The position numbers were made by a program, and so were the translations under genes. Shown piece after piece: positions 14,690 through 21,967 of a stretch of DNA of 34,995 nt. The notes beneath the pieces are model-generated. The model was not told the DNA's origin. It searched no databases and saw only the letters and a list, made by a program, of their open reading frames with translations. This DNA comes from Acidisphaera sp. (lineage in GTDB: Bacteria > Pseudomonadota > Alphaproteobacteria > Acetobacterales > Acetobacteraceae). Positions within the stretch are counted from its first letter, which is position 1; each line of letters begins with the position of its first letter. The stretch covers positions 1-34,995 of the forward strand of contig JAFAYA010000032.1 in assembly GCA_019240635.1 (NCBI GenBank), written 5' to 3'.

Positions 14690-16582
14690 GTGGATCAGCA
14701 GCCCGCCAGCGGCTACGACGCCGTCTATGCGGCCTTCCGGCGCGACCCCAAAACCTTTTGGGAGGAGCGAGCGGAGGCGATCGAGTGGGAGCGACGTTGG
14801 GATCGCGTGTTCGACCCCACGCTCGGCACGTTCGGCCAGTGGTTCGCGGGCGCGCGGCTCAACACCTGCCACAACTGCCTCGACCGGCACGTCGCCGCCG
14901 GGCGCGGCGCCCAGGCGGCGCTGATCTGGGACAGCCCGATGGCCGGGCAGGTGCGCAGCTTCAGCTATGCCGAATTGCGCGAGCGGACGGCGCGCGTCGC
15001 CGGCGCCCTCGCACGCGCCGGGGTGCGGCGCGGCGAGCGCGTGGTGATCTACATGCCGATGGTGCCGGAGGCGGCGATCGCGATGCTGGCCTGCGCGCGG
15101 CTCGGTGCGATTCATTCCGTGGTGTTCGGCGGCTTCGCCGCACCGGAACTGGCGAGCCGCATCGCCGACGCCCAGCCGACGGTGGTGGTTTCGGCTTCCT
15201 GCGGCCTCGAGCCCGGGCGGGTGGTCGCATACAAGCCGATGCTCGACGCGGCGATCGACCTTTCGCCGCACAAGCCGCGCGCCTGCCTGATCCTGCAGCG
15301 CGACGTGCTCCGCGCCGAAATGCAGGTCGGGCGCGATCTCGACTTCGACGAAGCCGAAGCCGCGGCGGCGCCGCAAGACTGCGTGCCGGTGCCGGCGACC
15401 GATCCGCTGTACATCCTCTTCACGTCCGGCACCACCGGCCGGCCGAAAGGCATCGTACGCGACAACGGCGGGCATGCGGTGGCACTGCAAACTTCGATGG
15501 GCATGGTTTATGGGCTCGGCACCGGCGACGTGTTCTGGACGGCGTCCGACGTCGGCTGGGTGGTCGGGCACAGCTACATCGTGTACGCGCCGCTGCTCGC
15601 CGGCTGCACCACCGTGATGTACGAGGGCAAGCCGGTCGGCACGCCGGATGCCGGCGCCTTCTGGCGGGTGTGCGCGCAGCATGCTCCGCGCGTGCTGTTC
15701 ACCGCGCCCACCGCGCTGCGCGCGATCAAGCAGCAGGACCCCGAGGGCACGCATATGCGCCGCCACGATCTTTCGCGGCTGGAGGCGCTGTATCTCGCCG
15801 GCGAGCGCTGCGACCCGCCGACCGCAATCTGGGCGGCGGAAAAGCTGAAGATCCCGGTGGTCGATCACTGGTGGCAGACCGAAACCGGCTGGGCGATCAC
15901 CGCCGGGTTCCGCGGCCTCGGTCTGTTTTCGCCGAAACCCGGCTCCGGCGGCCGGCCGTCACCCGGCCACGATCTCCAGGTGCTGGATGATTCCGGGGCC
16001 GTGCTGCCGCGCGGCCAAACCGGCAACCTTGCGCTGCGCCTGCCCCTCGCGCCGGGCTGCGCTCCGACTCTCTGGCAGAACGAGGCCGGCTATCGCGCCG
16101 CCTATCTCGACGATTTTCCGGGATTCTATCGCACCGGCGACGCCGGCGTGATCGACGCGGACGGCGACGTGTCGGTGATGGGCCGCACCGACGACATCAT
16201 CAACGTCGCCGGCCACCGCCTCTCGACCGGGGCGATGGAAGAGGTGCTGGCGGCCCATCCCGACGTCGCGGAATGCGCGGTGGTCGGCATGCGCGACGAC
16301 CTCAAGGGCCAGGTGCCGCTCGGCCTCGCCGTGCTGAAGGCCGGGGTTGCGCGTCCGGCCGAGACGATCGCCGCCGAACTGGTGGCCCTGGTTCGCGCGC
16401 GCATCGGGCCGGTCGCCGCGTTCCGCGACGCGCGGATCGTGGCGCGGCTGCCAAAGACGCGGTCGGGAAAGATCCTGCGCGCCAGTATCCGCCGCATCGC
16501 CGACGGCGAACCCGCCGCCCCGCCGCCGACCATCGATGATCCGGCGATCCTCGACGAAATAGCCTCGGTGCTGAGCCGCTGA
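14690..16582 (+). CDS. prpE: Propionyl-CoA synthetase (propionate--CoA ligase)
   Basis: AMP-forming acyl-CoA synthetase of 630 residues that activates a short-chain acid, most likely propionate, to its CoA ester through an acyl-adenylate. Marks in order: the acetyl-CoA-synthetase N-terminal segment (YAAFRRDPKTFWEERAEAIEWERRWDRV region); P-loop TSGTTGRPKG (about 245); PrpE-type phrase SDVGWVVGHSYIVYAPLLAG; WWQTETGWAI; hinge YRTGDAGV; and the C-terminal PKTRSGKILR with Lys594, the site acetylated in family members. The GWVVGHSYI wording and length favour PrpE over Acs, which usually has a GWVTGHSY phrase. GTG 14690 has GGGAGGG 9 nt upstream and fits the family start. No methylcitrate-cycle genes adjoin it. 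Acetate use cannot be excluded. Confidence 0.92.
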   Translation: MDQQPASGYDAVYAAFRRDPKTFWEERAEAIEWERRWDRVFDPTLGTFGQWFAGARLNTCHNCLDRHVAAGRGAQAALIWDSPMAGQVRSFSYAELRERTARVAGALARAGVRRGERVVIYMPMVPEAAIAMLACARLGAIHSVVFGGFAAPELASRIADAQPTVVVSASCGLEPGRVVAYKPMLDAAIDLSPHKPRACLILQRDVLRAEMQVGRDLDFDEAEAAAAPQDCVPVPATDPLYILFTSGTTGRPKGIVRDNGGHAVALQTSMGMVYGLGTGDVFWTASDVGWVVGHSYIVYAPLLAGCTTVMYEGKPVGTPDAGAFWRVCAQHAPRVLFTAPTALRAIKQQDPEGTHMRRHDLSRLEALYLAGERCDPPTAIWAAEKLKIPVVDHWWQTETGWAITAGFRGLGLFSPKPGSGGRPSPGHDLQVLDDSGAVLPRGQTGNLALRLPLAPGCAPTLWQNEAGYRAAYLDDFPGFYRTGDAGVIDADGDVSVMGRTDDIINVAGHRLSTGAMEEVLAAHPDVAECAVVGMRDDLKGQVPLGLAVLKAGVARPAETIAAELVALVRARIGPVAAFRDARIVARLPKTRSGKILRASIRRIADGEPAAPPPTIDDPAILDEIASVLSR

Positions 16583-16676
16583 CCGAGCAGGACGCGTTCG
16601 CTCGCGCTTACCGATTCTGCTCTATAAATCGTCTGAACACGTGACCGAGCGCCTCCGGTGGTTCCACCTCCGGCGA

Positions 16677-17066
16677 TCACGGTCTGAGGGCACGTTTCAG
16701 ATCGGTTCGCGAAAAATCGTCGCCGACAAAGAGCAAAGGGCAATCTCGCTCCCGGGCGAGGAGATAGGAAAAACAGTCGCCGAAGTTCAGGCCGGCGCGG
16801 TGCATGCCCTTGCCCCATCTGGCGTAGGAGTCGGCAACGCCACGCGCAAAGGCCGGGGTGACCGCGACGACCTCCAGGCCAAGCCCGTCGATTAGGCTCG
16901 CCATCTCCGCCCGGACGTTCCGCCGGGCGGCGACGATTAGGGCCTCCGCCACGGTCGCGGCCGAAATCAGCAGTTCGGGTTCGGATTCCAAAGCCCGGAT
17001 GCAGGCGTCGGCCTTGGCCTCTCCCCGAACGAGCGCCATGAGCGCGGAGGTATCGACCGCGATCAT
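16677..17066 (-). CDS. VapC-type PIN-domain toxin
   Basis: PIN-domain ribonuclease of 129 residues, toxin of a type II pair. The four acidic residues of the metal site are in place: Asp5 (MIAVDTSALMAL), Glu41 (ATVAEAL), Asp97 (NFGDCFSY) and Asp116 (VGDDFSRTD). Known relatives cut tRNA or rRNA; the target here is unknown. It starts 10 bp after the antitoxin stop, in the same transcript. An in-frame extension upstream to 17198 overlaps the antitoxin gene and is not needed. It is convergent with prpE, about 94 bp away. Confidence 0.92.
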   Translation of the reverse strand: MIAVDTSALMALVRGEAKADACIRALESEPELLISAATVAEALIVAARRNVRAEMASLIDGLGLEVVAVTPAFARGVADSYARWGKGMHRAGLNFGDCFSYLLARERDCPLLFVGDDFSRTDLKRALRP

Positions 17067-17076
17067 GGGACGGACC

Positions 17077-17334
17077 TCATCCGGGCAGGCCGTCTTCGTC
17101 GTAAAGGAAATCCTGGCTTCTGGCCGCATCCGGCCCCGCTGTCGCCCTGGCGGCCCCGGATTTGCGTGCGGCTTCCAGAAGCGTCCGGCGCGCCTCACGG
17201 TTCGGACGCGCCGCTATGGGCACGAGTCGGACCGCCGGGTGGCCATGGCGCGTCAGGATGATCTCGTCGCCGGCCTCGGCACGCCGGACGAGATCAGTCA
17301 GCTGCGCCTTGGCTTCGGTCAGCGAAACCCGCAT
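17077..17334 (-). CDS. Phd/YefM-type antitoxin partnered with VapC
   Basis: Antitoxin of 85 residues. The N-terminal half is a clear Phd/YefM DNA-binding fold (MRVSLTEAKAQLTDLVRRAE, then GDEIILTRHGHPAVRLVP); the C-terminal tail with SQDFLYDEDGLPG is the part that should wrap the toxin. It is the first gene of the pair and probably represses its own promoter, where a perfect palindrome lies 30-50 bp upstream (17363-17381). ATG 17334 gives the standard family start; the longer frame to 17382 would run through the operator. Confidence 0.92.
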   Translation of the reverse strand: MRVSLTEAKAQLTDLVRRAEAGDEIILTRHGHPAVRLVPIAARPNREARRTLLEAARKSGAARATAGPDAARSQDFLYDEDGLPG

Positions 17335-17362
17335 TCGAACAGCTCTCCGGGTCGACGGAAAG

Positions 17363-17387
17363 TGGACCATAGAATGGTCCATGTCAA
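17363..17387 (-). promoter_or_regulatory. Palindromic operator and -35 box of the vapBC-type pair
   Basis: A perfect inverted repeat, TGGACCAT-AGA-ATGGTCCA (17363-17381), lies just upstream of the antitoxin. On the minus strand it is directly preceded by TTGACA (17387-17382), a consensus -35 box, so the palindrome would sit between -35 and -10. Antitoxin-toxin complexes commonly bind such sites to repress their own genes. The -10 box is weak (CACTTT at 17-nt spacing). Confidence 0.7.
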
Positions 17388-17421
17388 CTCAGCATTTCCC
17401 GGTCGCGATAACCGAACCGGA

Positions 17422-17802
17422 TTACGCGGTCGGCGGGCGCGGGAGGAACTTGATCGTCACGGCCCGGGCCTCGGGCGCCATCATGGGATCGACATACTGT
17501 GCACCGTGGCGCCGGTATTTCTGGCGGTACGCCGCGTCGATCCGGTCGTGCAGCGCGGGATCGGGCGCGTCGAACACCACGTCCTTGTCGATCCCGCCGG
17601 CCTTGATGTGGCCCTCGCGGCGCAGCTGGGTGCCGCGGAACCAGGCGGCGTCCAGGCCGTAGCCGGACCGCACGTAGAGATCGTCGCCGACGCGGACGAC
17701 CCAGATCGTCACCGGCTTGCGCAGCGTGCCGTCGCGCCGGAAGGATTGAATCTGCAGTTCCTCCGCCTCGCCGATTTTTTCAAGCTCCTCCCCCGTCCAC
17801 AT
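17422..17802 (-). CDS. DUF2255-family protein
   Basis: Protein of 126 residues matching the DUF2255 pattern: MWTGEELEKIGEAEELQIQS start, then RDGTLRKPVTIWVVRVGDDLYVRS, a WFRG turn, and GHIKAGGIDKDVVFD, with a C-terminal DAAYRQKYRR segment. The fold is probably a small barrel like flavin-binding split-barrel proteins, but no activity is known to me. ATG 17802 has AGGAGG 8 nt upstream, an excellent ribosome site; a TTG two codons earlier is not needed. It is the last gene of a minus-strand run with the cupin, DUF6494 and M20 genes. Confidence 0.85.
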   Translation of the reverse strand: MWTGEELEKIGEAEELQIQSFRRDGTLRKPVTIWVVRVGDDLYVRSGYGLDAAWFRGTQLRREGHIKAGGIDKDVVFDAPDPALHDRIDAAYRQKYRRHGAQYVDPMMAPEARAVTIKFLPRPPTA

Positions 17803-17905
17803 CGTCAATACCTCCTATCGGGCCAGCGACGGCCAGCGAGCGCGCGCGGCAATAGCGGCTGCGCACGGCACCACCAGTGCGCCGGGAAGGACGTGCTGTT
17901 GCAGA

Positions 17906-18301
17906 TCAGCGCCGGTACTGCGCGTCGCTGACCTTCTCCATCCAGTCGACGGGCGAGCCGTTCAGCTTTTCCTGGACCGCGATATGACACATCGCCGTGG
18001 TCGGCGTGGCGCCGTGCCAGTGTTTTTCACCGGGCGGGAACCAGACCACGTCGCCCGGCCGGATTTCCTCGACCGGCCCGCCCTCGCGCTGCACCCAGCC
18101 GCAGCCCGTGGTGACGATCAGCGTCTGGCCGAGCGGATGGGTGTGCCACGCCGTGCGCGCGCCGGGTTCGAACGTGACCAGCGCCATCGCGACGCGGGCC
18201 GGTTCCGGCGGGCTGGACAGCGGATCGACCCGCACGGTGCCGGAAAAATAGCTTTCCGGTCCCTTGCCGGACGGCTGTGAACCCGCTCGCTTGATCTCCA
18301 T
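17906..18301 (-). CDS. Cupin (R)-selective hydroxynitrile lyase-like protein
   Basis: Single-domain cupin of 131 residues. It matches the manganese-dependent hydroxynitrile lyase of Granulicella tundricola almost throughout: MEIKRAGSQ start, [20 protein letters not shown] core, [17 protein letters not shown] and [13 protein letters not shown] end. His53, His55, Gln59 and His94 are at the metal-ligand positions and His96 and His106 at the active site. Such enzymes reversibly split cyanohydrins such as mandelonitrile into aldehyde and HCN, though that activity was found by testing and may not be the native role. The start ATG 18301 has GGGAGAGAG upstream. Neighbours are a DUF6494 gene (61 bp upstream) and DUF2255 (103 bp downstream). 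Function by homology is strong for fold and metal, moderate for activity. Confidence 0.88.
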   Translation of the reverse strand: MEIKRAGSQPSGKGPESYFSGTVRVDPLSSPPEPARVAMALVTFEPGARTAWHTHPLGQTLIVTTGCGWVQREGGPVEEIRPGDVVWFPPGEKHWHGATPTTAMCHIAVQEKLNGSPVDWMEKVSDAQYRR

Positions 18302-18362
18302 CGGCTCTCTCCCTCTTTGATCCGGCCGGACGCGCGCGTTGCGTGCGAGGTAGCGGCCGCGG

Positions 18363-18569
18363 TCACGACAGGCCGATCTCGCCGTCGACGACATGCTCCA
18401 GGCCGATCTCAGGCAGGGACAGCGTGACGCGCGGCTTCAGCACCGCGTCCTCCTTCACCGCGCCGCTCGCCAGCGCGGCACGCACCGCCGTCTCGATCTC
18501 GCGCTGCGAGGTCACGCCGACCACCTTCAGGAATTTGCGTATGTCCATGTTGAACCGGTCTTCGTTCAT
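18363..18569 (-). CDS. DUF6494-family small protein
   Basis: Protein of 68 residues: [20 protein letters not shown], then [16 protein letters not shown], then a short beta part ([20 protein letters not shown]). This is the DUF6494 pattern; no function is known to me. GGGAGG lies 6 nt before ATG 18569. It lies between the M20 peptidase gene (72 bp upstream) and the hydroxynitrile-lyase-like cupin (61 bp downstream), all on one strand. Family members often occur as stand-alone small cytoplasmic proteins. Confidence 0.8.
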   Translation of the reverse strand: MNEDRFNMDIRKFLKVVGVTSQREIETAVRAALASGAVKEDAVLKPRVTLSLPEIGLEHVVDGEIGLS

Positions 18570-18641
18570 CGCGGCCTCCCTGCGGCTGTGCTCGGTGTCG
18601 TGCCGCCGCCGCCGGGCGCCGGCGAGACCGCGCGACCCGGA

Positions 18642-19781
18642 TCAGTCCAGCGTCTCCAGCAGCCCCGCCATCAGCGCCGCGCGGGGGGCAAGCTCGCGCC
18701 AAAGAATGTGCTCGTCGCTGGTGTGGGCGCCGGCGCCCGGGCAGCCGAGGCCGTCCAGCGTGGGAATGCCGAGCGCGGCGGTAAAATTGCCGTCCGAGCC
18801 GCCGCCGCGCTGCTGGCGCGGCATCGCGATGCCGACCGTCCCGGCGATCGCCCGCGCCTTTTCGTAGAGGCCGAGGATCCCCGGGCTCTCCGCGAAGGGC
18901 GGCCGGTTCATGCCCCCGGTCACCGTCACCGTGCAGCCGGGCGTCAGCGCGCCGAGGCCGAGCAACAGATGCGCCATCCGCTCGCCGTCCGCGGCGGTAG
19001 CCACCCGCAGGTCGATCTCGCAGCGCGCCGCCGCGGGGATGACGTTGGGCCGGGTGCCGCCGGCGACCGGCGCCACGTTCAGCGTGATGCCGCGATCGAG
19101 GTCCACCATGCCGTCGATGCGCAGGATCTGGTGCGCCAGCTCCACGACCGCCGAGGCACCCTCGGTGAAGGCGCTGCCGGAATGCGCGCCGCGGCCGGCC
19201 ACGGTCATGCTGAACCGCCCGACCCCCTTGCGCGCGGTGACGCAGGCGCCGGTCGCGTCCGCCGGCTCGGGGATCAGCACGCAGGCCGCCTGGCTGCCCT
19301 CCCGCTCGATCAGCGCGCGGCTGGTCGGGCTGCCGACCTCCTCGTCCGGGGTCAGCAGCAGTACGATCGGGCGCTTCGTCGGCACCTTCTGGGCGAGGAT
19401 GCTGCGCACCGCGTGCACGGCGAGGAAGCTGCCGGCCTTCATGTCGTAGATGCCGGGACCGTGCGCGCGCTCGCCCTCGATCCGATAGGGCATGCCGGCG
19501 AGCGTGCCGAGCGACCAGACCGTGTCGAGATGGGCGGCGACGAAGATCGGCTTGCCGGTGCCGATGTTCGCCGAGGCGGGCGTGCGGGCGATCAGGTTGT
19601 CGCCAAAACCGTCGCGGCCGGGGATACGGGTCAGCTCTGCGCCGGCGCGGCCCAGCTCGGCCTCCGCCAGATCAACCAGGCGGTTCACGGCGGCGGGATC
19701 GGTGGTCGGCGTCTCCAGCGCGACCCAGCGCGCGAGCTCGTCGAGCAGCGCCTCGGCGCTGCCGGTGTCGGTCTGCGGCAT
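18642..19781 (-). CDS. M20-family metallopeptidase (CPG2/glutamate carboxypeptidase-like)
   Basis: Zinc hydrolase of 379 residues in the M20 family, which removes acyl or C-terminal amino-acid groups from small substrates. The two-zinc site is visible: His84 and Asp86 (AAHLDTV), bridging Asp113 (GIYDMKAG), catalytic Glu147 with Glu148 (TPDEEVGS), Glu172 (PEPADA) and a C-terminal His in GAHTSDEH. A dimerisation-domain phrase GRGAHSGSAFTEGASAV is present. No signal peptide, so cytoplasmic, unlike secreted CPG2. The wording is closest to glutamate carboxypeptidase-like members; the true substrate is unknown. First gene of the minus-strand run with DUF6494, the cupin and DUF2255. Divergent from the MaoC-type gene with 217 bp between. 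Confidence 0.92.
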   Translation of the reverse strand: MPQTDTGSAEALLDELARWVALETPTTDPAAVNRLVDLAEAELGRAGAELTRIPGRDGFGDNLIARTPASANIGTGKPIFVAAHLDTVWSLGTLAGMPYRIEGERAHGPGIYDMKAGSFLAVHAVRSILAQKVPTKRPIVLLLTPDEEVGSPTSRALIEREGSQAACVLIPEPADATGACVTARKGVGRFSMTVAGRGAHSGSAFTEGASAVVELAHQILRIDGMVDLDRGITLNVAPVAGGTRPNVIPAAARCEIDLRVATAADGERMAHLLLGLGALTPGCTVTVTGGMNRPPFAESPGILGLYEKARAIAGTVGIAMPRQQRGGGSDGNFTAALGIPTLDGLGCPGAGAHTSDEHILWRELAPRAALMAGLLETLD

Positions 19782-19998
19782 CCGGCGCTATCCGTTCAGC
19801 GAGGGGACGATCAGCTTCGCACCCTGCCCCACGCCGCGCAACGCGGGCCGGGCGGGTCGGCGCCGAAAAGTGGAAAATCGGCGCGCGCGTTCGCCTGCTA
19901 CTTGCAGACGCAGCATTTTGATGCGGCGCACCAAGGAGTTGGTTGAACCGGCCCGGCAATTGCGCCAGATACCCCTCGGCAATATCAGCGGAGCCGAC
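19782..19998. other. Divergent intergenic region between M20 peptidase and MaoC-type genes
   Basis: This 217-bp stretch should carry promoters for both directions. It has a locally less GC-rich patch near 19870-19930 but no -35/-10 pair I would defend. An in-frame ATG at 19921 could start the hydratase 26 codons earlier; it lacks a ribosome site, so it was not chosen. Confidence 0.4.
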
Positions 19999-20436
19999 AT
20001 GTCCGGCACCTACATCGAAGACCTCGCCGTCGGCATGTCGGCCAGTCTCGGCAAGACCATCACCGAATCCGACGTACAGATGTATGCAACCGTCAGCAGC
20101 GACACCAACCCGGTGCACCTGGACGAGGCGGCGGCCGCGGCTTCGGTGTTCAAGCAGCGGGTGGCGCACGGCATGCTGTCGGCCGGGCTGATCAGCGCCG
20201 TGCTCGGTACCCAGCTTCCCGGGCCGGGCACCATCTATCTTGGCCAGACCCTGAAATTCCGGGCGCCGGTGAAGATCGGCGACACCGTCACCGCGACCGC
20301 CGAGGTGACGGCGCTCGACCCGGCGAAGCGCCGCGCGACCCTGCGGACGATCTGCACCGTGGACGGCAAGCCGGTGATCGAGGGCGAGGCGACGGTGCTG
20401 GTGCCCGCGCGGCCCCAGCTTGCCGAGGTGGGGTGA
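19999..20436 (+). CDS. MaoC-type (R)-specific enoyl-CoA hydratase
   Basis: Hot-dog fold hydratase of 145 residues, similar to PhaJ, which adds water to enoyl-CoA to give (R)-3-hydroxyacyl-CoA. The active-site string is intact: SSDTNPVHLDEAAA with Asp35, Asn37 and His40, followed by VFKQRVAHGMLSAGLIS and the strand GTIYLGQTLKFRAPVKIGDTV. PhaJ can feed polyhydroxyalkanoate synthesis from beta-oxidation; here the neighbour is ribF, so the context does not settle the role. CGGAG lies 6-10 nt before ATG 19999. Its stop overlaps the ribF GTG (GTGA), showing translational coupling with ribF. Confidence 0.92.
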   Translation: MSGTYIEDLAVGMSASLGKTITESDVQMYATVSSDTNPVHLDEAAAAASVFKQRVAHGMLSAGLISAVLGTQLPGPGTIYLGQTLKFRAPVKIGDTVTATAEVTALDPAKRRATLRTICTVDGKPVIEGEATVLVPARPQLAEVG

Positions 20437-21413
20437 CCCCGGAGCTCTTCCGGGACTGGCGGGCCACCCCTGAGCGGGCCCGCGGGGCCAGCGTCGCGCT
20501 CGGCAATTTCGACGGCGTCCATCGCGGCCACGCCAGCGTGGTGCGGGCCGCGCACGCCGCACGGCCGGACGCGCCGCTGGCCGTGCTGTCCTTCGAGCCG
20601 CATCCGCGCGAACTGTTCCGGCCGGACGACCCGCCGTTCCGGCTGACCCTCTCGGCGGAGCGGGCGGCGGCGCTGGGCCGCCTCGGCGTGCGGCTGCTGT
20701 TCGAAATCCCGTTCGACCGCGGCTTCAGCGAGCTGTCCGCCGAGACGTTCGTCGCCGAGGTGCTGCACCGCGGCATCGGCGCCCGCCACCTGGCCTGCGG
20801 GGCGGACTTCGCGTTCGGCCACCGGCGCGGCGGCGACGTGGCGCTGCTCGGCGCGCGGGCGGAGGCGCTGGGCATCGGCCTGTCCGTGGTGCCGCCGGTT
20901 TCCGACGCCCGCGGCCCGATCACCTCGAGCCGCATCCGCCGGCTGCTGCAGGACGGCTATCCCGAGCGGGCGTCGCTGGAGCTCGGCCGCTCCTGGTCGA
21001 TCCGCGGCGTCGTGACCCCGGGCGACCGGCGCGGACGGACGATCGGCTTCCCGACCGCCAACGTCCCGCTCGGCCGTCACCTCGAGCCGGCGCGCGGTGT
21101 CTATGCCGTGACGGCGCGGCTGCCCGACGGATCGACGGTGAAGGGCGTGGCCAATATCGGCCGCCGGCCGACCGTCGCCGAGGGCACCGAGAGCCGGCTG
21201 GAAGTGCACCTGTTCGACTTCTCCGGCGACTTGTACGGCGCCGAAATTTCAGTCGCGCTGCGGCACTTTTTGCGCGAGGAGCGGAAATTTTCCGGGGTCG
21301 AAGCGCTGCGCGGGCAGATTACGGCCGATGCGGCGGAAGCGCGGCGGTTGCTGGCGGCGCCGCAAGCAGGGGAGCCGCACTCGGCTTTGCCGAACGCAAG
21401 GCGCTCCGAGTGA
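20433..21413 (+). CDS. ribF: Bifunctional riboflavin kinase / FAD synthetase
   Basis: Enzyme of 326 residues that makes FMN from riboflavin and FAD from FMN. The N-terminal adenylyltransferase half has ASVALGNFDGVHRGH (about 20-34) and the SSRIRRLLQDG segment; the C-terminal kinase half has RRGRTIGFPTANV, the flavin-kinase signature, then GVYAV and VANIGRRPTV. It starts with GTG overlapping the stop of the MaoC-type gene. The last 15 or so residues (after EARRLLAAPQ) look unlike the family and are encoded by a hairpin-forming stretch next to a broken toxin gene, so the 3' end may have been altered by a rearrangement. Confidence 0.95.
   Translation: MTPELFRDWRATPERARGASVALGNFDGVHRGHASVVRAAHAARPDAPLAVLSFEPHPRELFRPDDPPFRLTLSAERAAALGRLGVRLLFEIPFDRGFSELSAETFVAEVLHRGIGARHLACGADFAFGHRRGGDVALLGARAEALGIGLSVVPPVSDARGPITSSRIRRLLQDGYPERASLELGRSWSIRGVVTPGDRRGRTIGFPTANVPLGRHLEPARGVYAVTARLPDGSTVKGVANIGRRPTVAEGTESRLEVHLFDFSGDLYGAEISVALRHFLREERKFSGVEALRGQITADAAEARRLLAAPQAGEPHSALPNARRSE
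21378..21412 (+). other. Stem-loop spanning the ribF stop codon
   Basis: Outer arms CACTCGG (21378-21384) and CCGAGTG (21406-21412) enclose an inner stem CTTTGC/GCAAGG with loop CGAAC, giving about 13 pairs (one G-U) with a 4-nt bulge. It covers the last codons of ribF. No U-run follows, so an intrinsic terminator is doubtful; it may be a remnant of a palindromic repeat or a 3'-end stabiliser. Confidence 0.5.
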
Positions 21414-21472
21414 GACTGACTTTCATCGCAATACCGTCGGGCACAGCTTGGACATGAAACACCCGGCGCACC

Positions 21473-21505
21473 CACGGTGATCGACGCATCGATCACCAGG
21501 CTCAC
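21473..21505 (-). pseudogene. Truncated 5' end of a PIN-domain (VapC-type) toxin gene
   Basis: Directly after the Phd-type antitoxin, a GTG start overlaps the antitoxin stop (GTGA) and encodes MSLVIDASITV, the standard opening of a PIN toxin with its first catalytic Asp. After about 11 codons similarity ends and none of the remaining acidic motifs appear; the frame runs on into the antisense of ribF. The toxin therefore looks lost by a deletion that reaches to the ribF end. Confidence 0.65.
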
Positions 21506-21747
21506 AGCCGGCCTTCGCTGATGAGGTCCTTGATCTTCAACCCGCCCAGCGTGACGCCCTTGCGGATCGCGCGCAGACCGCGCGCGGCATTGCGGGCGCG
21601 GTCACGGTCGACGCCCGGCGCATCGGGGGGCACCAGCCTGGCCACGACCTTGCCGCGGCGGGTGATGACGATCTCTTCGCCGGCTTCCGCCCGATCGAGC
21701 AACTGGCCGAGCTTCGTCTTGGCTTCAAACGCGCCGATCTCCTTCAT
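21502..21747 (-). CDS. Orphan Phd/YefM-type antitoxin
   Basis: Antitoxin of 81 residues: MKEIGAFEAKTKLGQLLDRAE followed by GEEIVITRRGKVVARLVPP is a complete Phd/YefM fold, and the tail GLKIKDLISEGRL is like the toxin-binding end of VapB relatives. The start ATG 21747 has GGAGG about 5 nt upstream. The overlapping downstream gene is only a toxin fragment, so this is an orphan: it may persist as a neutralising protein, as a regulator, or as a relic. It diverges from ileS across about 220 bp. Confidence 0.85.
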   Translation of the reverse strand: MKEIGAFEAKTKLGQLLDRAEAGEEIVITRRGKVVARLVPPDAPGVDRDRARNAARGLRAIRKGVTLGGLKIKDLISEGRL

Positions 21748-21810
21748 GCCGCCTCCGCGCCTCTCTCCCTGCTTTTGTCCGTTCGCCGCCCTGGGCCATC
21801 GCTGGGCCGC

Positions 21811-21840
21811 TTGACCGTGGCCGGGCCGGCTCCGCATAGT
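21811..21840 (+). promoter_or_regulatory. Possible promoter for ileS
   Basis: TTGACC (21811-21816) and CATAGT (21835-21840) are 18 bp apart, an acceptable sigma-70 type pair. The ileS start lies about 128 bp downstream, leaving an untranslated leader with a tiny ORF. No experimental support. Confidence 0.35.
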
Positions 21841-21847
21841 CTCGGGG

Positions 21848-21895
21848 ATGGCGACGAGGAAAATCTTGCGGCGAATTACCGGCTTGGCCATCTAG
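21848..21895 (+). CDS. Possible 15-residue leader peptide upstream of ileS
   Basis: ATG at 21848 opens a 15-codon ORF reading MATRKILRRITGLAI and ending TAG. Three of its codons are isoleucine, and the end of the ORF overlaps a GC-rich inverted segment (CCGGC at 21879-21883 with GCCGG at 21896-21900). This would be a logical layout for control by charged tRNA-Ile, but the ribosome site (CGGGG touching the ATG) is poor and such short ORFs occur by chance. Confidence 0.2.
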   Translation: MATRKILRRITGLAI

Positions 21896-21967
21896 GCCGG
21901 CCCTCCCCGTTCGCGTTCCGCGCCCAGACCAGCGATACCCTGGGCGACCTTCGCCGCGAGGCCCCCA

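Noticed and set aside
16583-16676. TATAAA at 16623-16628, an AT-rich spot that looks like a -10 box on the plus strand
   Set aside because: No matching -35 and no plus-strand gene downstream; it lies between convergent genes. A small GGTGG/CCACC repeat nearby is too weak to call a terminator.
21841-21967. T-box riboswitch upstream of ileS
   Set aside because: No T-box core sequence, specifier layout or terminator is visible, and T-boxes are not expected in this group.
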